Source: Tenacibaculum discolor
GTDB taxonomy: Bacteria > Bacteroidota > Bacteroidia > Flavobacteriales > Flavobacteriaceae
Reading direction: 5' to 3'
Assembly (NCBI RefSeq): GCF_003664185.1
Contig: NZ_RCCS01000004.1
Coordinates: 248,001 to 312,000 of the forward strand
Length of the DNA: 64,000 nucleotides
The notes under the pieces are model-generated. The model was not told the DNA's origin. It saw only the letters and a list, made by a program, of their open reading frames with translations, and ran no database searches. Made by a program: the position numbers and the translations under genes. The stretch's first letter is position 1; every line of letters begins with the position of its first letter. Of this stretch, positions 44,610 to 55,449 are shown in pieces.

Positions 44610-45586
44610 AATTTATTTAAACATTCTTTCGCTTTTAACCCTAATAAAGAGTCTTTTGCTTCTTCAAAAGCAGTTTCAAAACTCTTCTCTTTATCAAAGG
44701 TTTTTAAAGCAAAAGCAGCATTGGTTAATACCACATTGTTTTGTGCTTCTGTTCCTTTTCCATTTATAATATTCACAAATATTTCGGCAGCTTCTTTCAC
44801 TGTATTTCCTCCAAAAATAGCAGATGGAGCAATTTGTCGTTGTCCTAAATCGGACGGGGAAACTTGTTGCTCTGCTTCTTTTGTAAATAATTTAAAATCT
44901 CCTGTGAGTGAAATTTCATCATACCCGTCTAGTGCGTGTACCACCCCATAATTCACATTCGATTGCTGTAACATATAATTGTATACTCTTGCCACTTCTA
45001 AATTGAATACGCCCACCAACTGATTTTGTGGTCGACTCGGATTTACCAACGGACCTAACATGTTAAAAAATGTTTTTACTCCTAATTCTCTTCGGATGGG
45101 AGCCACTACTTTCATCGCTGGATGAAATAATGGCGCGTGTAAAAAACAAATATTCGTTTCTTCTAACTGACGCTTTAAAGTTGATTCATCGTTTGTAAAG
45201 TTATACCCTAAAAACTCTAACATATTGGATGATCCTGATGCTGAAGACACTCCATAGTTACCGTGTTTTGCAACTTTATGTCCTGTTCCTGCTACGATAA
45301 ATGAGGTTAATGTTGAAATGTTAAATGTGTTTTTTCCATCACCTCCTGTTCCACATAAATCAATGGTGTTAAAATCTGACAAATCTACTTTTATTGCTAA
45401 TTCCAACAAAGCTTCTCTAAACCCTGACAATTCATCAACTGAAACTGGACGCATTAAAAACACTGTAATAAATGCAGCTATTTGCGAAGCATTATATTTT
45501 TCTTGTGCAATGTTCATCAACACTTCTTTCGATTGTTCTTTCGTTAATCGTTTTTGTTCAAATAAGGTGTTTAGTATTTTTTTCAT
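44597..45586 (-). CDS. trpD: Anthranilate phosphoribosyltransferase
   Basis: Transfers phosphoribose to anthranilate. The 329-residue enzyme has DLCGTGGDGKNTFNIST (PRPP site), KHGNYGVSSASGSSNMLE, HPAMKVVAPIRRELGVKTFFN and GPLVNP. The C-terminal end (CLNKLITN) is read partly from the AATTCGTAATT repeat that also flanks the four-helix-bundle gene. It is a single-function enzyme, separate from TrpG. Confidence 0.96.
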   Translation of the reverse strand: MKKILNTLFEQKRLTKEQSKEVLMNIAQEKYNASQIAAFITVFLMRPVSVDELSGFREALLELAIKVDLSDFNTIDLCGTGGDGKNTFNISTLTSFIVAGTGHKVAKHGNYGVSSASGSSNMLEFLGYNFTNDESTLKRQLEETNICFLHAPLFHPAMKVVAPIRRELGVKTFFNMLGPLVNPSRPQNQLVGVFNLEVARVYNYMLQQSNVNYGVVHALDGYDEISLTGDFKLFTKEAEQQVSPSDLGQRQIAPSAIFGGNTVKEAAEIFVNIINGKGTEAQNNVVLTNAAFALKTFDKEKSFETAFEEAKDSLLGLKAKECLNKLITN

Positions 45587-45630
45587 TTCTCTTTTTATTT
45601 TTCTTAGAATGAAGCAGTTCTCTTATAACA

Positions 45631-45655
45631 AATTTCTTGCTCCGCTCGAAATGAC
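45631..45655. repeat. Remnant of a Bacteroidetes intergenic repeat
   Basis: TTTCTTGCTCCGCTCGAAATGAC in the gap between trpD and trpG matches a word I recall from many Bacteroidetes intergenic regions, in forms like TTTCGAGCGGAGCGAGAAA. A single copy is seen here. Identification is from memory. Confidence 0.4.
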
Positions 45656-45656
45656 A

Positions 45657-46235
45657 TTATTTATTTACACTTTCTATAAAATTCTGAATCATTTTTTTCC
45701 CTTCTGGAGTTAAAATACTTTCGGGATGAAACTGTACTGCTTCAATTGTAAATTCTTTATGTCGCAGTGCCATAATACTTCCGTCTTCATCAATTGCTGT
45801 TATTTCTAATTCCTCTGGGAAATTGTTATGAGAGGCAATCCAAGAATGATAGCGTGCTGCTTCAAATGTTTCTGGAATACCTTTAAAGGTTGTAGTGTCT
45901 TTTTTAGTCACTTTCATTTCAGTAGCAACTCCATGAAACACATCATTTAAGTTTTCTAACTCCCCACCAAAAACTTCAGTAATTGCTTGCAGCCCTAAAC
46001 ACACTCCAAAAATTGGAATTTTACCTGCATAGGTTTTAATTGTTTCTTTTAAAATACCCGCTTCATCTGGAATTCCTGGTCCCGGAGATAAAATAATAGC
46101 ATCATAAGTTTTTATTTCTTCTACAGAAATTTCATCGTTGCGATATACATCAGGCAAAGTACCCGTTATGTCTTCTACATAATGCACCAAATTATAGGTA
46201 AACGAGTCGTAATTATCTAATATTAATATGTTCAT
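45657..46235 (-). CDS. trpG: Anthranilate synthase component II (glutamine amidotransferase)
   Basis: Supplies ammonia from glutamine to TrpE. The 192-residue class I amidotransferase has LDNYDSFTYNLVHY at the start, LSPGPGIPDEAGI, the nucleophile Cys in GVCLGLQAI, and the His-Glu of the triad in QFHPESIL. It may also serve para-aminobenzoate synthesis, as in some bacteria, but its position favours TrpE. Confidence 0.95.
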   Translation of the reverse strand: MNILILDNYDSFTYNLVHYVEDITGTLPDVYRNDEISVEEIKTYDAIILSPGPGIPDEAGILKETIKTYAGKIPIFGVCLGLQAITEVFGGELENLNDVFHGVATEMKVTKKDTTTFKGIPETFEAARYHSWIASHNNFPEELEITAIDEDGSIMALRHKEFTIEAVQFHPESILTPEGKKMIQNFIESVNK

Positions 46236-46290
46236 TTCTTTAGCTTTTGGCTCTTGGTTATTAGCAAAAAACTAACAACTAAAAGTTAAT
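46236..46290. repeat. Repeat-like spacer between trpG and trpE
   Basis: This gap contains TTTAGCTTTTGGCTCTTGG and then ATTAGC, the same word type as at 41546-41581 and 42759-42786. No hairpin is evident. Confidence 0.4.
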
Positions 46291-47682
46291 TTATATTTCT
46301 TCTGCTAACACTAATGCTTTTTTTAATGCTGCCAATTTGTTATTTACTTCTTGTAATTCGTTTTCTTCTTTTGAGTTGATAACGATTCCCGCCCCTGCTT
46401 GATAATACAACGTATTATTTTTACTTACAAAAGAACGAATCGCAATTGCTTGATTTACATTCCCGTTCAAACCGATAAACCCAACACATCCCCCATAAAA
46501 CCCACGGGTTTGATTTTCATACCTATCAATTAATTCCATCGCTTTATATTTAGGAGCACCGCTCAAAGTCCCTGCAGGAAAAGTATCTCCCACAATTTCT
46601 ATAGGGTTCCCCGTAATTTTACCTGTAACCGTAGAAACTAAGTGAATTACATGACTAAAATACTGTACCTCTTTATAAGTTTCAACTGTTACATTGGTAG
46701 CGTGTTTGCTTAAATCGTTTCGAGCCAAATCAACTAACATTACATGTTCCGCATTCTCTTTCGGGTCATTTGCTAACTCTTTTGCTAACTCCCTATCTTT
46801 CTCGTCATCTCCAGTTCTTCTAAAGGTTCCTGCAATTGGATTAATAATTGCCTGACCTTCTTCTATTTTAATTTGCGCTTCAGGTGAAGATCCCATCAAC
46901 TTAAAGCTTCCGTAATCAAAATAGAATAAATAAGGCGAAGGGTTTATAGAACGGAGTGCTCTGTACACATTAAACTCATCTCCTTTAAATTGTTGCTGGA
47001 ATTGGCGAGACAATACTAATTGAAAAACATCTCCTCTTTTACAATGTTCCTTTGCTTTGGTTACACTTTGCTTAAATTCTTCATCTGTTATATTCGAAGT
47101 TTCTTCTCCTTGAAAAGCAAAGTCGTATTTTGCAAAAGATTGAGAGTTTACCAAGTTTTCAATTTCAGATAATCGAGACTCTTCTCCTTCAGGAATATTT
47201 TCTATCAATATCATTTCGTTCTTAAAATGATTGATTGCTACTATAAATCGGAAAAAACTATATTGTAATAATGGAATTTCAGAAGGTGCTTTTTTAGAAT
47301 TAAATCGAATAGTTTCAAAATATTGTACAGCATCAAAAGTAGTGTAACCATACAATCCATTAAATGATTTAATCTCCTCTGAACAATCTACAGAAATAAC
47401 ATCACTATAGGCATCAAACTTCTCATAAAAATCTCTTTGAATAGCTACTCTTTCTAATTCTTCTTTTTGGTAAGACAGTACTAGCTGATCTTCTTCTGCC
47501 TTAATTGTTACCAATGGTTCTATACATAAAAATGAATAGCTATTTTCTTTACTGTGATAATCTGAACTTTCTAACAGCAAACTATTTGCATATTTATCTC
47601 TTGTTCTTAAATACAAGCTAACTGGCGTAACCATATCTGCCAATTGTTTTTTTGCTATTGTTTTAAAAGTAATTTTTTTCAT
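46291..47682 (-). CDS. trpE: Anthranilate synthase component I
   Basis: Converts chorismate to anthranilate. I start at the ATG at 47682 (MKKITFKTIAKKQLADMV), giving 463 residues; the longer frame begins inside the attenuator hairpin. Near the N-terminus LLLESSDYH matches the feedback-inhibition pocket (the LLES motif) that binds tryptophan. The catalytic half has INPIAGTFRRTGDDEKDRELAKEL, MLVDLARNDL and FPAGTLSGAPKYKAMELID. It is the first gene of the operon, under control of the leader described below. Confidence 0.96.
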   Translation of the reverse strand: MKKITFKTIAKKQLADMVTPVSLYLRTRDKYANSLLLESSDYHSKENSYSFLCIEPLVTIKAEEDQLVLSYQKEELERVAIQRDFYEKFDAYSDVISVDCSEEIKSFNGLYGYTTFDAVQYFETIRFNSKKAPSEIPLLQYSFFRFIVAINHFKNEMILIENIPEGEESRLSEIENLVNSQSFAKYDFAFQGEETSNITDEEFKQSVTKAKEHCKRGDVFQLVLSRQFQQQFKGDEFNVYRALRSINPSPYLFYFDYGSFKLMGSSPEAQIKIEEGQAIINPIAGTFRRTGDDEKDRELAKELANDPKENAEHVMLVDLARNDLSKHATNVTVETYKEVQYFSHVIHLVSTVTGKITGNPIEIVGDTFPAGTLSGAPKYKAMELIDRYENQTRGFYGGCVGFIGLNGNVNQAIAIRSFVSKNNTLYYQAGAGIVINSKEENELQEVNNKLAALKKALVLAEEI

Positions 47683-47704
47683 TTCATTTAATTTGTAAAA
47701 ACAA

Positions 47705-47732
47705 AAAAGGCTTATCATGAGATAAGCCTTTT
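47705..47732 (-). terminator. trp attenuator hairpin
   Basis: AAAAGGCTTATC (47705-47716) pairs with GATAAGCCTTTT (47721-47732); on the minus strand the stem is followed by TTTTTTGTTTTT. It lies 23 bases before the trpE ATG and downstream of the leader peptide, the position of a transcription attenuator. Confidence 0.82.
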
Positions 47733-47760
47733 CGTTGTATTATAGATATAACAGTATGGT

Positions 47761-47781
47761 CTCACTAACGTAAGTTATGAG
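47761..47781 (-). promoter_or_regulatory. Pause-type hairpin overlapping the leader stop
   Basis: On the minus strand CTCATAAC pairs with GTTA-G-TGAG around UUAC, an eight-base stem with one bulged G. It includes the leader-peptide stop codon, so ribosome progress would control whether it forms. Confidence 0.5.
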
Positions 47782-47815
47782 TTTTCCACCACCAGTTATT
47801 TAATTGTTGATTCAT
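47765..47815 (-). CDS. trpL: trp operon leader peptide with three tandem Trp codons
   Basis: A 16-codon frame: MNQQLNNWWWKTHNLR. A second ATG directly before it (47818) gives one more Met. Three consecutive TGG codons are the mark of a tryptophan leader, where ribosome stalling under low Trp-tRNA favours read-through into trpE. The peptide is followed by a small hairpin and then the attenuator. The promoter ends only seven bases upstream, so the leader mRNA starts next to its own start codon. Confidence 0.85.
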   Translation of the reverse strand: MNQQLNNWWWKTHNLR

Positions 47816-47825
47816 CATTATGCTA

Positions 47826-47856
47826 CAAATGTATAAAGTGATTTTGATTTTACAAA
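47826..47856 (-). promoter_or_regulatory. Perfect Bacteroidetes promoter of the trp operon
   Basis: On minus: TTTG (47856-47853), 19 bases, TACATTTG (47833-47826). Both elements and the spacing match the consensus TTTG-N19-TAnnTTTG exactly. The transcription start should fall about 47822, four to seven bases before the leader ATG. Confidence 0.8.
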
Positions 47857-48061
47857 CTTTTCTTTCAAATTATTTATTACAACTAAAAAACAGTAAGCTT
47901 ATTTGAGCAAACAGGCAACAACAAGTTTCATTTTAACACAAAAAAAATATTTATAGTTTTAATTTATAATTATATTTAATTTTTACCTTACAATTAAAAA
48001 ACATTCCTCTGTTATTTGTACCAGAAATAAACCAAAAAGAATAGAATTAAAAAATATTATT

Positions 48062-49723
48062 ATGTGTGGAATTGTATGTGCGTTTGATTTAAAACAACCT
48101 TCAGATAAACTGAGACCTCAATTATTAGAAATGGCTAAAAAAATTCGCCATAGAGGTCCAGATTGGAGCGGGATTTATAGTGATGAGAAGACAATTATGG
48201 CACATGAGCGATTAGCAATTGTTGACCCTGCCTCTGGACAACAGCCTCTATTTAGCCATGACCGTAGATTTGTTTTAGCTGCTAATGGAGAAATATACAA
48301 TCATAAAGAAATAAGAAAACAACTTAAGGAACAACATGAGTTCTTAACAAAATCTGACTGTGAGGTGATTCTTGCACTTTATAAAGAAAAAGGTGTGGAG
48401 TTTTTAGATGATTTGAACGGAATTTTTGGTTTTGCCGTATACGATTCTATAACCGACGAATATCTAGTAGCTCGAGATCACATGGGGATAATTCCTTTAT
48501 ACATGGGATGGGACAAGCATGGTACTTTCTATGTAGCTTCTGAATTAAAAGCTTTAGAAGGAGTTTGTAACAAAATTGAAGTATTTCCTCCAGGTCATTA
48601 TTACACACGTGAAGATGGTTTACAACAATGGTATTCTCGTGATTGGATGGAATATGAAGCTGTTAGAGACAACCAAACTTCTATTGATGAAGTTCGTGAT
48701 GCGTTAGAAGCCGCTGTACATCGTCAATTAATGAGTGATGTTCCTTACGGAGTTTTATTATCTGGCGGTTTAGATTCTTCCATCACCTCAGCTATTGCTA
48801 AAAAATATGCGGCTAAGCGTGTAGAATCTGGTGATAAAGATGCTGCTTGGTATCCACAATTACACTCATTCTCTATTGGTTTAGAAGGGTCTCCAGATTT
48901 AGCTGCTGCTAAAAAAGTCTCTGAATATATTGATACTATTCATCATGAAATCACTTTTACCATTCAAGAAGGTTTAGATGCCATTCGTGATGTAATTTAC
49001 AACTTGGAGACCTATGACATAACTACAGTTCGTGCATCTACCCCTATGTATTTAATGGCGCGTGTTATTAAATCTATGGGAATAAAAATGGTACTATCTG
49101 GTGAAGGTGCTGATGAACTTTTTGGAGGGTACTTATACTTCCATAAAGCTCCAAACTCTGAAGAATTTCACAAAGAAACTGTACGCAAATTAGACAAATT
49201 ATATCAATATGATTGTTTACGTGCAAATAAAAGTTTGATGGCTTGGGGAATTGAAGGTCGCGTACCGTTTTTAGATAAAGAATTTATGGATGTTGCAATG
49301 CGTATTAATCCAGAAGATAAAATGATTAACGGAGAACGTATGGAAAAATGGGTATTACGTAAAGCTTTTGAAAGCTACTTACCTGAAGAAGTGGCTTGGA
49401 GACAAAAAGAACAGTTCTCTGATGGTGTTGGATACAACTGGATTGATACTCTAAAAGAAGTTGTAGAAGCTGCTGTTACTGATGAAATGATGGCAAATGC
49501 CTTACATCGTTTTCCCATCCAAACACCAAGAGCAAAAGAAGAATATTATTATCGTTCAATATTTGAAGAACATTTCCCTAGTGAAACAGCTGCTTTAACA
49601 GTACCCTCTGTTCCTTCAATTGCATGTAGTACACCTACTGCATTAGCTTGGGATAAAAGTTTTCAAAACCAAAACGAACCCTCAGGTAGAGCTATAAAAG
49701 CTGTACATGAAGACGCATACTAA
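48062..49723 (+). CDS. asnB: Asparagine synthase B (glutamine-hydrolysing)
   Basis: Makes asparagine from aspartate using ATP and glutamine. The 553-residue protein, close to E. coli AsnB length, has the N-terminal nucleophile Cys2 (MCGIVCAFD), HRGPDWSG, ANGEIYNH in the amidotransferase half, and the ATP pyrophosphatase loop LLSGGLDSSITS with LSGEGADELFGGY in the synthase half. The gene is transcribed alone, divergent from the trp operon, with a terminator at 49765. Confidence 0.96.
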   Translation: MCGIVCAFDLKQPSDKLRPQLLEMAKKIRHRGPDWSGIYSDEKTIMAHERLAIVDPASGQQPLFSHDRRFVLAANGEIYNHKEIRKQLKEQHEFLTKSDCEVILALYKEKGVEFLDDLNGIFGFAVYDSITDEYLVARDHMGIIPLYMGWDKHGTFYVASELKALEGVCNKIEVFPPGHYYTREDGLQQWYSRDWMEYEAVRDNQTSIDEVRDALEAAVHRQLMSDVPYGVLLSGGLDSSITSAIAKKYAAKRVESGDKDAAWYPQLHSFSIGLEGSPDLAAAKKVSEYIDTIHHEITFTIQEGLDAIRDVIYNLETYDITTVRASTPMYLMARVIKSMGIKMVLSGEGADELFGGYLYFHKAPNSEEFHKETVRKLDKLYQYDCLRANKSLMAWGIEGRVPFLDKEFMDVAMRINPEDKMINGERMEKWVLRKAFESYLPEEVAWRQKEQFSDGVGYNWIDTLKEVVEAAVTDEMMANALHRFPIQTPRAKEEYYYRSIFEEHFPSETAALTVPSVPSIACSTPTALAWDKSFQNQNEPSGRAIKAVHEDAY

Positions 49724-49764
49724 GAAAAATTCTTAGTTTTTTTCAAATTTTAGTTGTGATTAAA

Positions 49765-49789
49765 ATCTCGCTTTAGCGGGATTTTTTTA
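49765..49789 (+). terminator. Terminator after asnB
   Basis: ATCTCGCT (49765-49772) pairs with AGCGGGAT (49775-49782) with one T-G pair, then TTTTTTTA. Confidence 0.78.
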
Positions 49790-49959
49790 TACAAAAACCT
49801 AAAACTTTGTTAAAGTAAATTCTTTGAATCATTTTTTATAGTAATAAGAACAATTTTAATAACAATTTCATTTATTTGATGTTAATTTTGTTCTTCCTCA
49901 AAAACCGAATTATTACTCATACTCCTCGTTTTTTTTAACAATCACTAAAACTTAGTATT

Positions 49960-50490
49960 ATGAAGAAATTTGTATTTGGTTTGCTCTTTCTAGGTCTAAC
50001 CATCCTAGTACATTCTCAAAATAATGGAGTCGCTAAAAATATTATTTTAGAACCTGTAACCATTAAACCATTAAACCTAAGCTATCTTAACGAGGTACAA
50101 CACAAAGACACACCCGAGCTAGTCAAAAACCTAGAAAACGAAGCTGCTAGGTATGACATTACTGAAGACCCTATTTTTGATAGAGAGTTTGAAGCTTATG
50201 AAGTTATTTTTAGAACAAAAAAAGAAGGAGGAACAACTGGATTAATAACAGCTACTTACGATTCTAATGGTAAAATTATGAGTTCTATTGAACGTTACAA
50301 AAACATGCTACTACCTAAAGTTGTGAGAACTGCTATTATAAATAAATATCCCGGATGGTCTATACATAAAGATGTTTACCTTGTAACTTACAGAAACAAT
50401 AGTAACTCAAAAAAAGTATTTAAAGTTCAAATTAGGAAAGATGAGAAACGAAAAAACTTAAAACTAGATTATGATGGTAATATTCATTAA
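49960..50490 (+). CDS. Secreted PepSY-like protein of unknown function
   Basis: A 176-residue protein with a signal peptide (MKKFVFGLLFLGLTILVHSQ). The C-terminal half (about 95-176) shows the strand-helix-strand pattern of PepSY-like domains: TATYDSNGKIMSSIERYKN, VVRTAIINKYPGWSIHKD, FKVQIRKDEKRKNLKLDYDGNI. Such proteins in flavobacteria are sometimes mislabelled as nicotinate-nucleotide adenylyltransferase. Likely periplasmic. A strong terminator follows. Confidence 0.68.
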   Translation: MKKFVFGLLFLGLTILVHSQNNGVAKNIILEPVTIKPLNLSYLNEVQHKDTPELVKNLENEAARYDITEDPIFDREFEAYEVIFRTKKEGGTTGLITATYDSNGKIMSSIERYKNMLLPKVVRTAIINKYPGWSIHKDVYLVTYRNNSNSKKVFKVQIRKDEKRKNLKLDYDGNIH

Positions 50491-50517
50491 GAAATGAGTT
50501 TCAATCATAACAGAACA

Positions 50518-50552
50518 AAAAGTATTTTACACCTTAAGTAAAATACTTTTTA
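50518..50552 (+). terminator. Terminator after the PepSY-like gene
   Basis: AAAAGTATTTTAC (50518-50530) pairs perfectly with GTAAAATACTTTT (50538-50550), followed by TT. A second hairpin, CCCCTA/TAGGGG, follows at 50561-50577 with TTTT after it. Confidence 0.72.
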
Positions 50553-50636
50553 AGTCTTTTCCCCTATTTACTAGGGGTTTTCCCTTTTTCCCTCAAAGCT
50601 AACAACTTATCCAGTTTCTATTTGTTAACTTTACAT

Positions 50637-51728
50637 ATGTCGGTTTATTTGATTCAACATATAACTAATAACAACACTGCTATTGATTTAGCTGTTGCCT
50701 TTTACTCTAAACTTCAACAGAATCTCGTTAAAAAATGTATTAACTGCTGGATTGACCGCAAAAAAAATAGTGTTTTTTATCTTATAAAAGCTCCTGACAA
50801 GAGATTTATACAAAAATTATATTATAAATCCATTAATTTACACCCTTACAAAATAACTCCTGTTAATAACCATTTAGTTTATGCCTTCCTAAAGAGTGTA
50901 CGAAAACTTAAAGCGATACAGTCTAAATCATTATACCCTCCAAAAAAACATTCAGTAATTTTTCTAGCTCAAACATTCAATAAAAAAACATTTTTATTGA
51001 ATAGAACAAAAGCTCTTGAGTCTTTATCGTTTAAAAAAGCTATTATCCAAAACTTAATCACCTCTTATAAAGGGCATCAAATAGAAGATAGCGAAAACAT
51101 TATAGCTTCATTTCACTCTTTTAAAAATGCTTTGGGCTGCACGGTTTCTGTGTTAGATAAACTAAATAAAAGAGCAGACAATACTTCTACTAAAATTATT
51201 TTATATGCATCATTACATAACAATAAAGAAACCACTTTTACTCAAATAATTCCCAAGTTAACAAAACTACTTTATCTTATAAAAAAGAAAGAACAACTTA
51301 TTGTTTCTTCAAAAACAATAAACATGCACCCTTCTCTTTCTAATTTAAAAAAAATTTACTGGTTAACTCCCGAAAAAGAGTCCTTCATATTGTCTTTAAT
51401 GGAAATACTTTCAAAAAATTATCATAAACCTAAATTTAAAGTTTCTGATATCTGCACCTTAATGATGATGTCTAAAACTAAACTATATAGAAATTGTAAA
51501 GACATTACAGGAAAATCTATTAACCGACTCTTAAAAGAATTTCGACTCTTAAAGTCTATAGATTCCATAACAATGAGCTCTTCAGCTATAAACCAAATTT
51601 CAACAGATGTAGGCTTTAATAGTAGCTCTTACTTTTCCAATTGTTTTAAGAAAAAATTCGGTATCTGCCCTAAAGAACTCTCTAAACAAAAATACTCTTC
51701 CCTTTTTCCTTACAGCATACAACTATAA
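50637..51728 (+). CDS. AraC-family transcriptional regulator
   Basis: A 363-residue protein. I start at the ATG at 50637 (MSVYLIQHITNNNTAID), with a TTG at 50622 as a weaker alternative. The first 100 residues resemble the Nucleotid-sensor/DUF4242-like region of small regulators, but I do not claim a fold. The C-terminal domain (about 270-355) is AraC-type: FKVSDICTLMMMSKTKLYRNCKDITGKSINRLLKEFRL, then AINQISTDVGFNSSSYFSNCFKKKFGICPKEL. Target genes unknown. It is convergent with the DUF3103-like gene. Confidence 0.82.
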   Translation: MSVYLIQHITNNNTAIDLAVAFYSKLQQNLVKKCINCWIDRKKNSVFYLIKAPDKRFIQKLYYKSINLHPYKITPVNNHLVYAFLKSVRKLKAIQSKSLYPPKKHSVIFLAQTFNKKTFLLNRTKALESLSFKKAIIQNLITSYKGHQIEDSENIIASFHSFKNALGCTVSVLDKLNKRADNTSTKIILYASLHNNKETTFTQIIPKLTKLLYLIKKKEQLIVSSKTINMHPSLSNLKKIYWLTPEKESFILSLMEILSKNYHKPKFKVSDICTLMMMSKTKLYRNCKDITGKSINRLLKEFRLLKSIDSITMSSSAINQISTDVGFNSSSYFSNCFKKKFGICPKELSKQKYSSLFPYSIQL

Positions 51729-51753
51729 ACATCTTGATAAAACTATTCAGTAA

Positions 51754-51784
51754 TAAAAAAAGCATCCTGAAAATTCAGAATGCT
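51754..51784 (-). terminator. Terminator of the DUF3103-like gene
   Basis: AGCAT-C-CTGAA (51761-51771) pairs with TTCAG-A-ATGCT (51774-51784) with one mismatch. The run of A at 51754-51760 gives a T-run on the minus strand. Confidence 0.7.
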
Positions 51785-51811
51785 CTTTAATTTACTTATC
51801 CTTTACCTTTT

Positions 51812-52990
51812 TTAATTTGGCGCAATATAAAAAGGAGATAAGTTTATTTTTGCATTTCTTCTAGCACCATAATAATTATAGTAACTTTTATTCTTTTCAA
51901 TTGTATAAAATGAGTCTACATAATCATCATTATTGGCGTACCAACTATCAGGCATCGCTTGAATTATAGCTCCTGCTACTTGCCCTAAAACACTAACCCA
52001 AGGTTGCGTTGAAACTGTTCCTATTATTTGAAAAACACCATTTACAATAGCAGATACTAAGTCTTTATAATTAGTATTATCATCTTTTTCAAACAATTGA
52101 ATATTTGCAGCTTGATATTGGTAATCATCCCAAAACAACATAACTTGATTTGGATAATAATCGGTATCATCATGATCCAAATAATACATAGGTATCACCT
52201 TAATTTCAGGATTATTATTATCATCTTTAATACCTGATGTTACCGCATACACTTCAGCAGCACCACTAATCCACGGCTCTTCATCGTCATTCAATCTAAT
52301 TTTATCTAGTTTTGTAGTTTCTAAACCTGTACCTCTCGCAGATTGAGTATTCAAATCAAATGAAGAATTTAAAAACCTATTATTCTGAACTCCACTCTCT
52401 TGAAGATACTTATTCATGTAAGCTACTTCCTTTTTTAAAGTCTCAAAACCATCAGTCTCAATAACAATAACTGTTTGACTAGGGGCTTCTTTAGGGTCTA
52501 AATAAACAAGCTCCTTATTCATAGTGTAAGCCTCAACCTTAGTCCATGTTTTTTCATCTCCTTCTGGAGCATAAGAAAATAACACATCTGAAAAGTCACC
52601 CATGTTTTTTTCATTATGCATCCAAACTTCTAATATTTCAATCTTTTCAGGAGCAGCTCCTTTCGATGCTCTACCTTCTAACATCATAGTTTTAGATGAC
52701 AACAATTTGTACGCTTTTTCAGTACTTACTAAATCAGATGTTCTTTCTAAAATTTTGGACATTGCAACACTTGGCTGTTGATTTTTCAACATTTCAACTG
52801 TAGCTTCTTTAAAACTTTGGTTTTTCATCAAATCAATAAACTGCATTGTAATTTCTTTCTTGTTTACTGAATTTGACAATTCTTCTTGAACAATGTTTTC
52901 AGGATTTTCAATTAATTCTTCTGAACTATTACAGCTCATAAATAACATTGAAGCAAATAAAGCTCCTAATAAAATTCGGGGGGTTTTCAT
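51812..52990 (-). CDS. DUF3103-like secreted lipoprotein
   Basis: A 392-residue precursor with lipobox MSC after MKTPRILLGALFASMLF. A helical N-terminal part (about 40-110, with IDLMKNQSFKEATVEML) is followed by EVWMHNEKNMGDFSDVLFSYAPEG and TVIVIETDGFETLKKEV, which I associate with DUF3103. The C-terminus includes a hydrophobic segment (VLGQVAGAIIQAM) and a Tyr-rich end. Function unknown. It stands alone between converging neighbours and a 430-base gap. Confidence 0.6.
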   Translation of the reverse strand: MKTPRILLGALFASMLFMSCNSSEELIENPENIVQEELSNSVNKKEITMQFIDLMKNQSFKEATVEMLKNQQPSVAMSKILERTSDLVSTEKAYKLLSSKTMMLEGRASKGAAPEKIEILEVWMHNEKNMGDFSDVLFSYAPEGDEKTWTKVEAYTMNKELVYLDPKEAPSQTVIVIETDGFETLKKEVAYMNKYLQESGVQNNRFLNSSFDLNTQSARGTGLETTKLDKIRLNDDEEPWISGAAEVYAVTSGIKDDNNNPEIKVIPMYYLDHDDTDYYPNQVMLFWDDYQYQAANIQLFEKDDNTNYKDLVSAIVNGVFQIIGTVSTQPWVSVLGQVAGAIIQAMPDSWYANNDDYVDSFYTIEKNKSYYNYYGARRNAKINLSPFYIAPN

Positions 52991-53322
52991 TTTTTAAAAA
53001 TTTTAATTTATTAATACTAAATTCAATATTAACAAAAAACACAACAAAAACCTTAAAAAATGTTAATTTTTTACATATAATTAACCAAATTGCTATTTAA
53101 AAATATTTTAAACACATTTTTTTAACACTAAACAAACAATACCCTAACCTAACTTTTATAAAACGTATTTAAAGCCATACAAGCAATTTTACTGAAAAAA
53201 AAATTACAACACCTACTCTACTTCCTATTAAATTTAATTTAAGAAGCTTTTTAGCCTTTTTAAGAGCTTTTTTTATTTTTAAAGCAACTGTTAATAAACT
53301 CTCGTAAAAACCGCTTAAAAAC

Positions 53323-55358
<2,036 letters not shown>

Positions 55359-55375
55359 AATATTTTCTTAACTTT

Positions 55376-55410
55376 AAAAAAGCTCAATAATATTATTGAG
55401 CTTTTTTTTA
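55376..55410. terminator. Terminator after gyrB
   Basis: AGCTCAATAAT (55381-55391) pairs perfectly with ATTATTGAGCT (55392-55402), extended by A and T runs on either side. It can act in both directions, but only gyrB needs it. Confidence 0.85.
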
Positions 55411-55449
55411 TTTTATATTTTTACCGTTTAAAACAACACCCTCATAATT

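Noticed and set aside
45318..45713. 131-codon plus frame across trpD and the repeat
   Set aside because: Covers the trpD start and repeat spacer on the wrong strand, with low-complexity Phe/Ser content.
47683..47718. Twelve-residue N-terminal extension of trpE
   Set aside because: Starts in the loop of the attenuator hairpin; homologues start at MKKITFKT.
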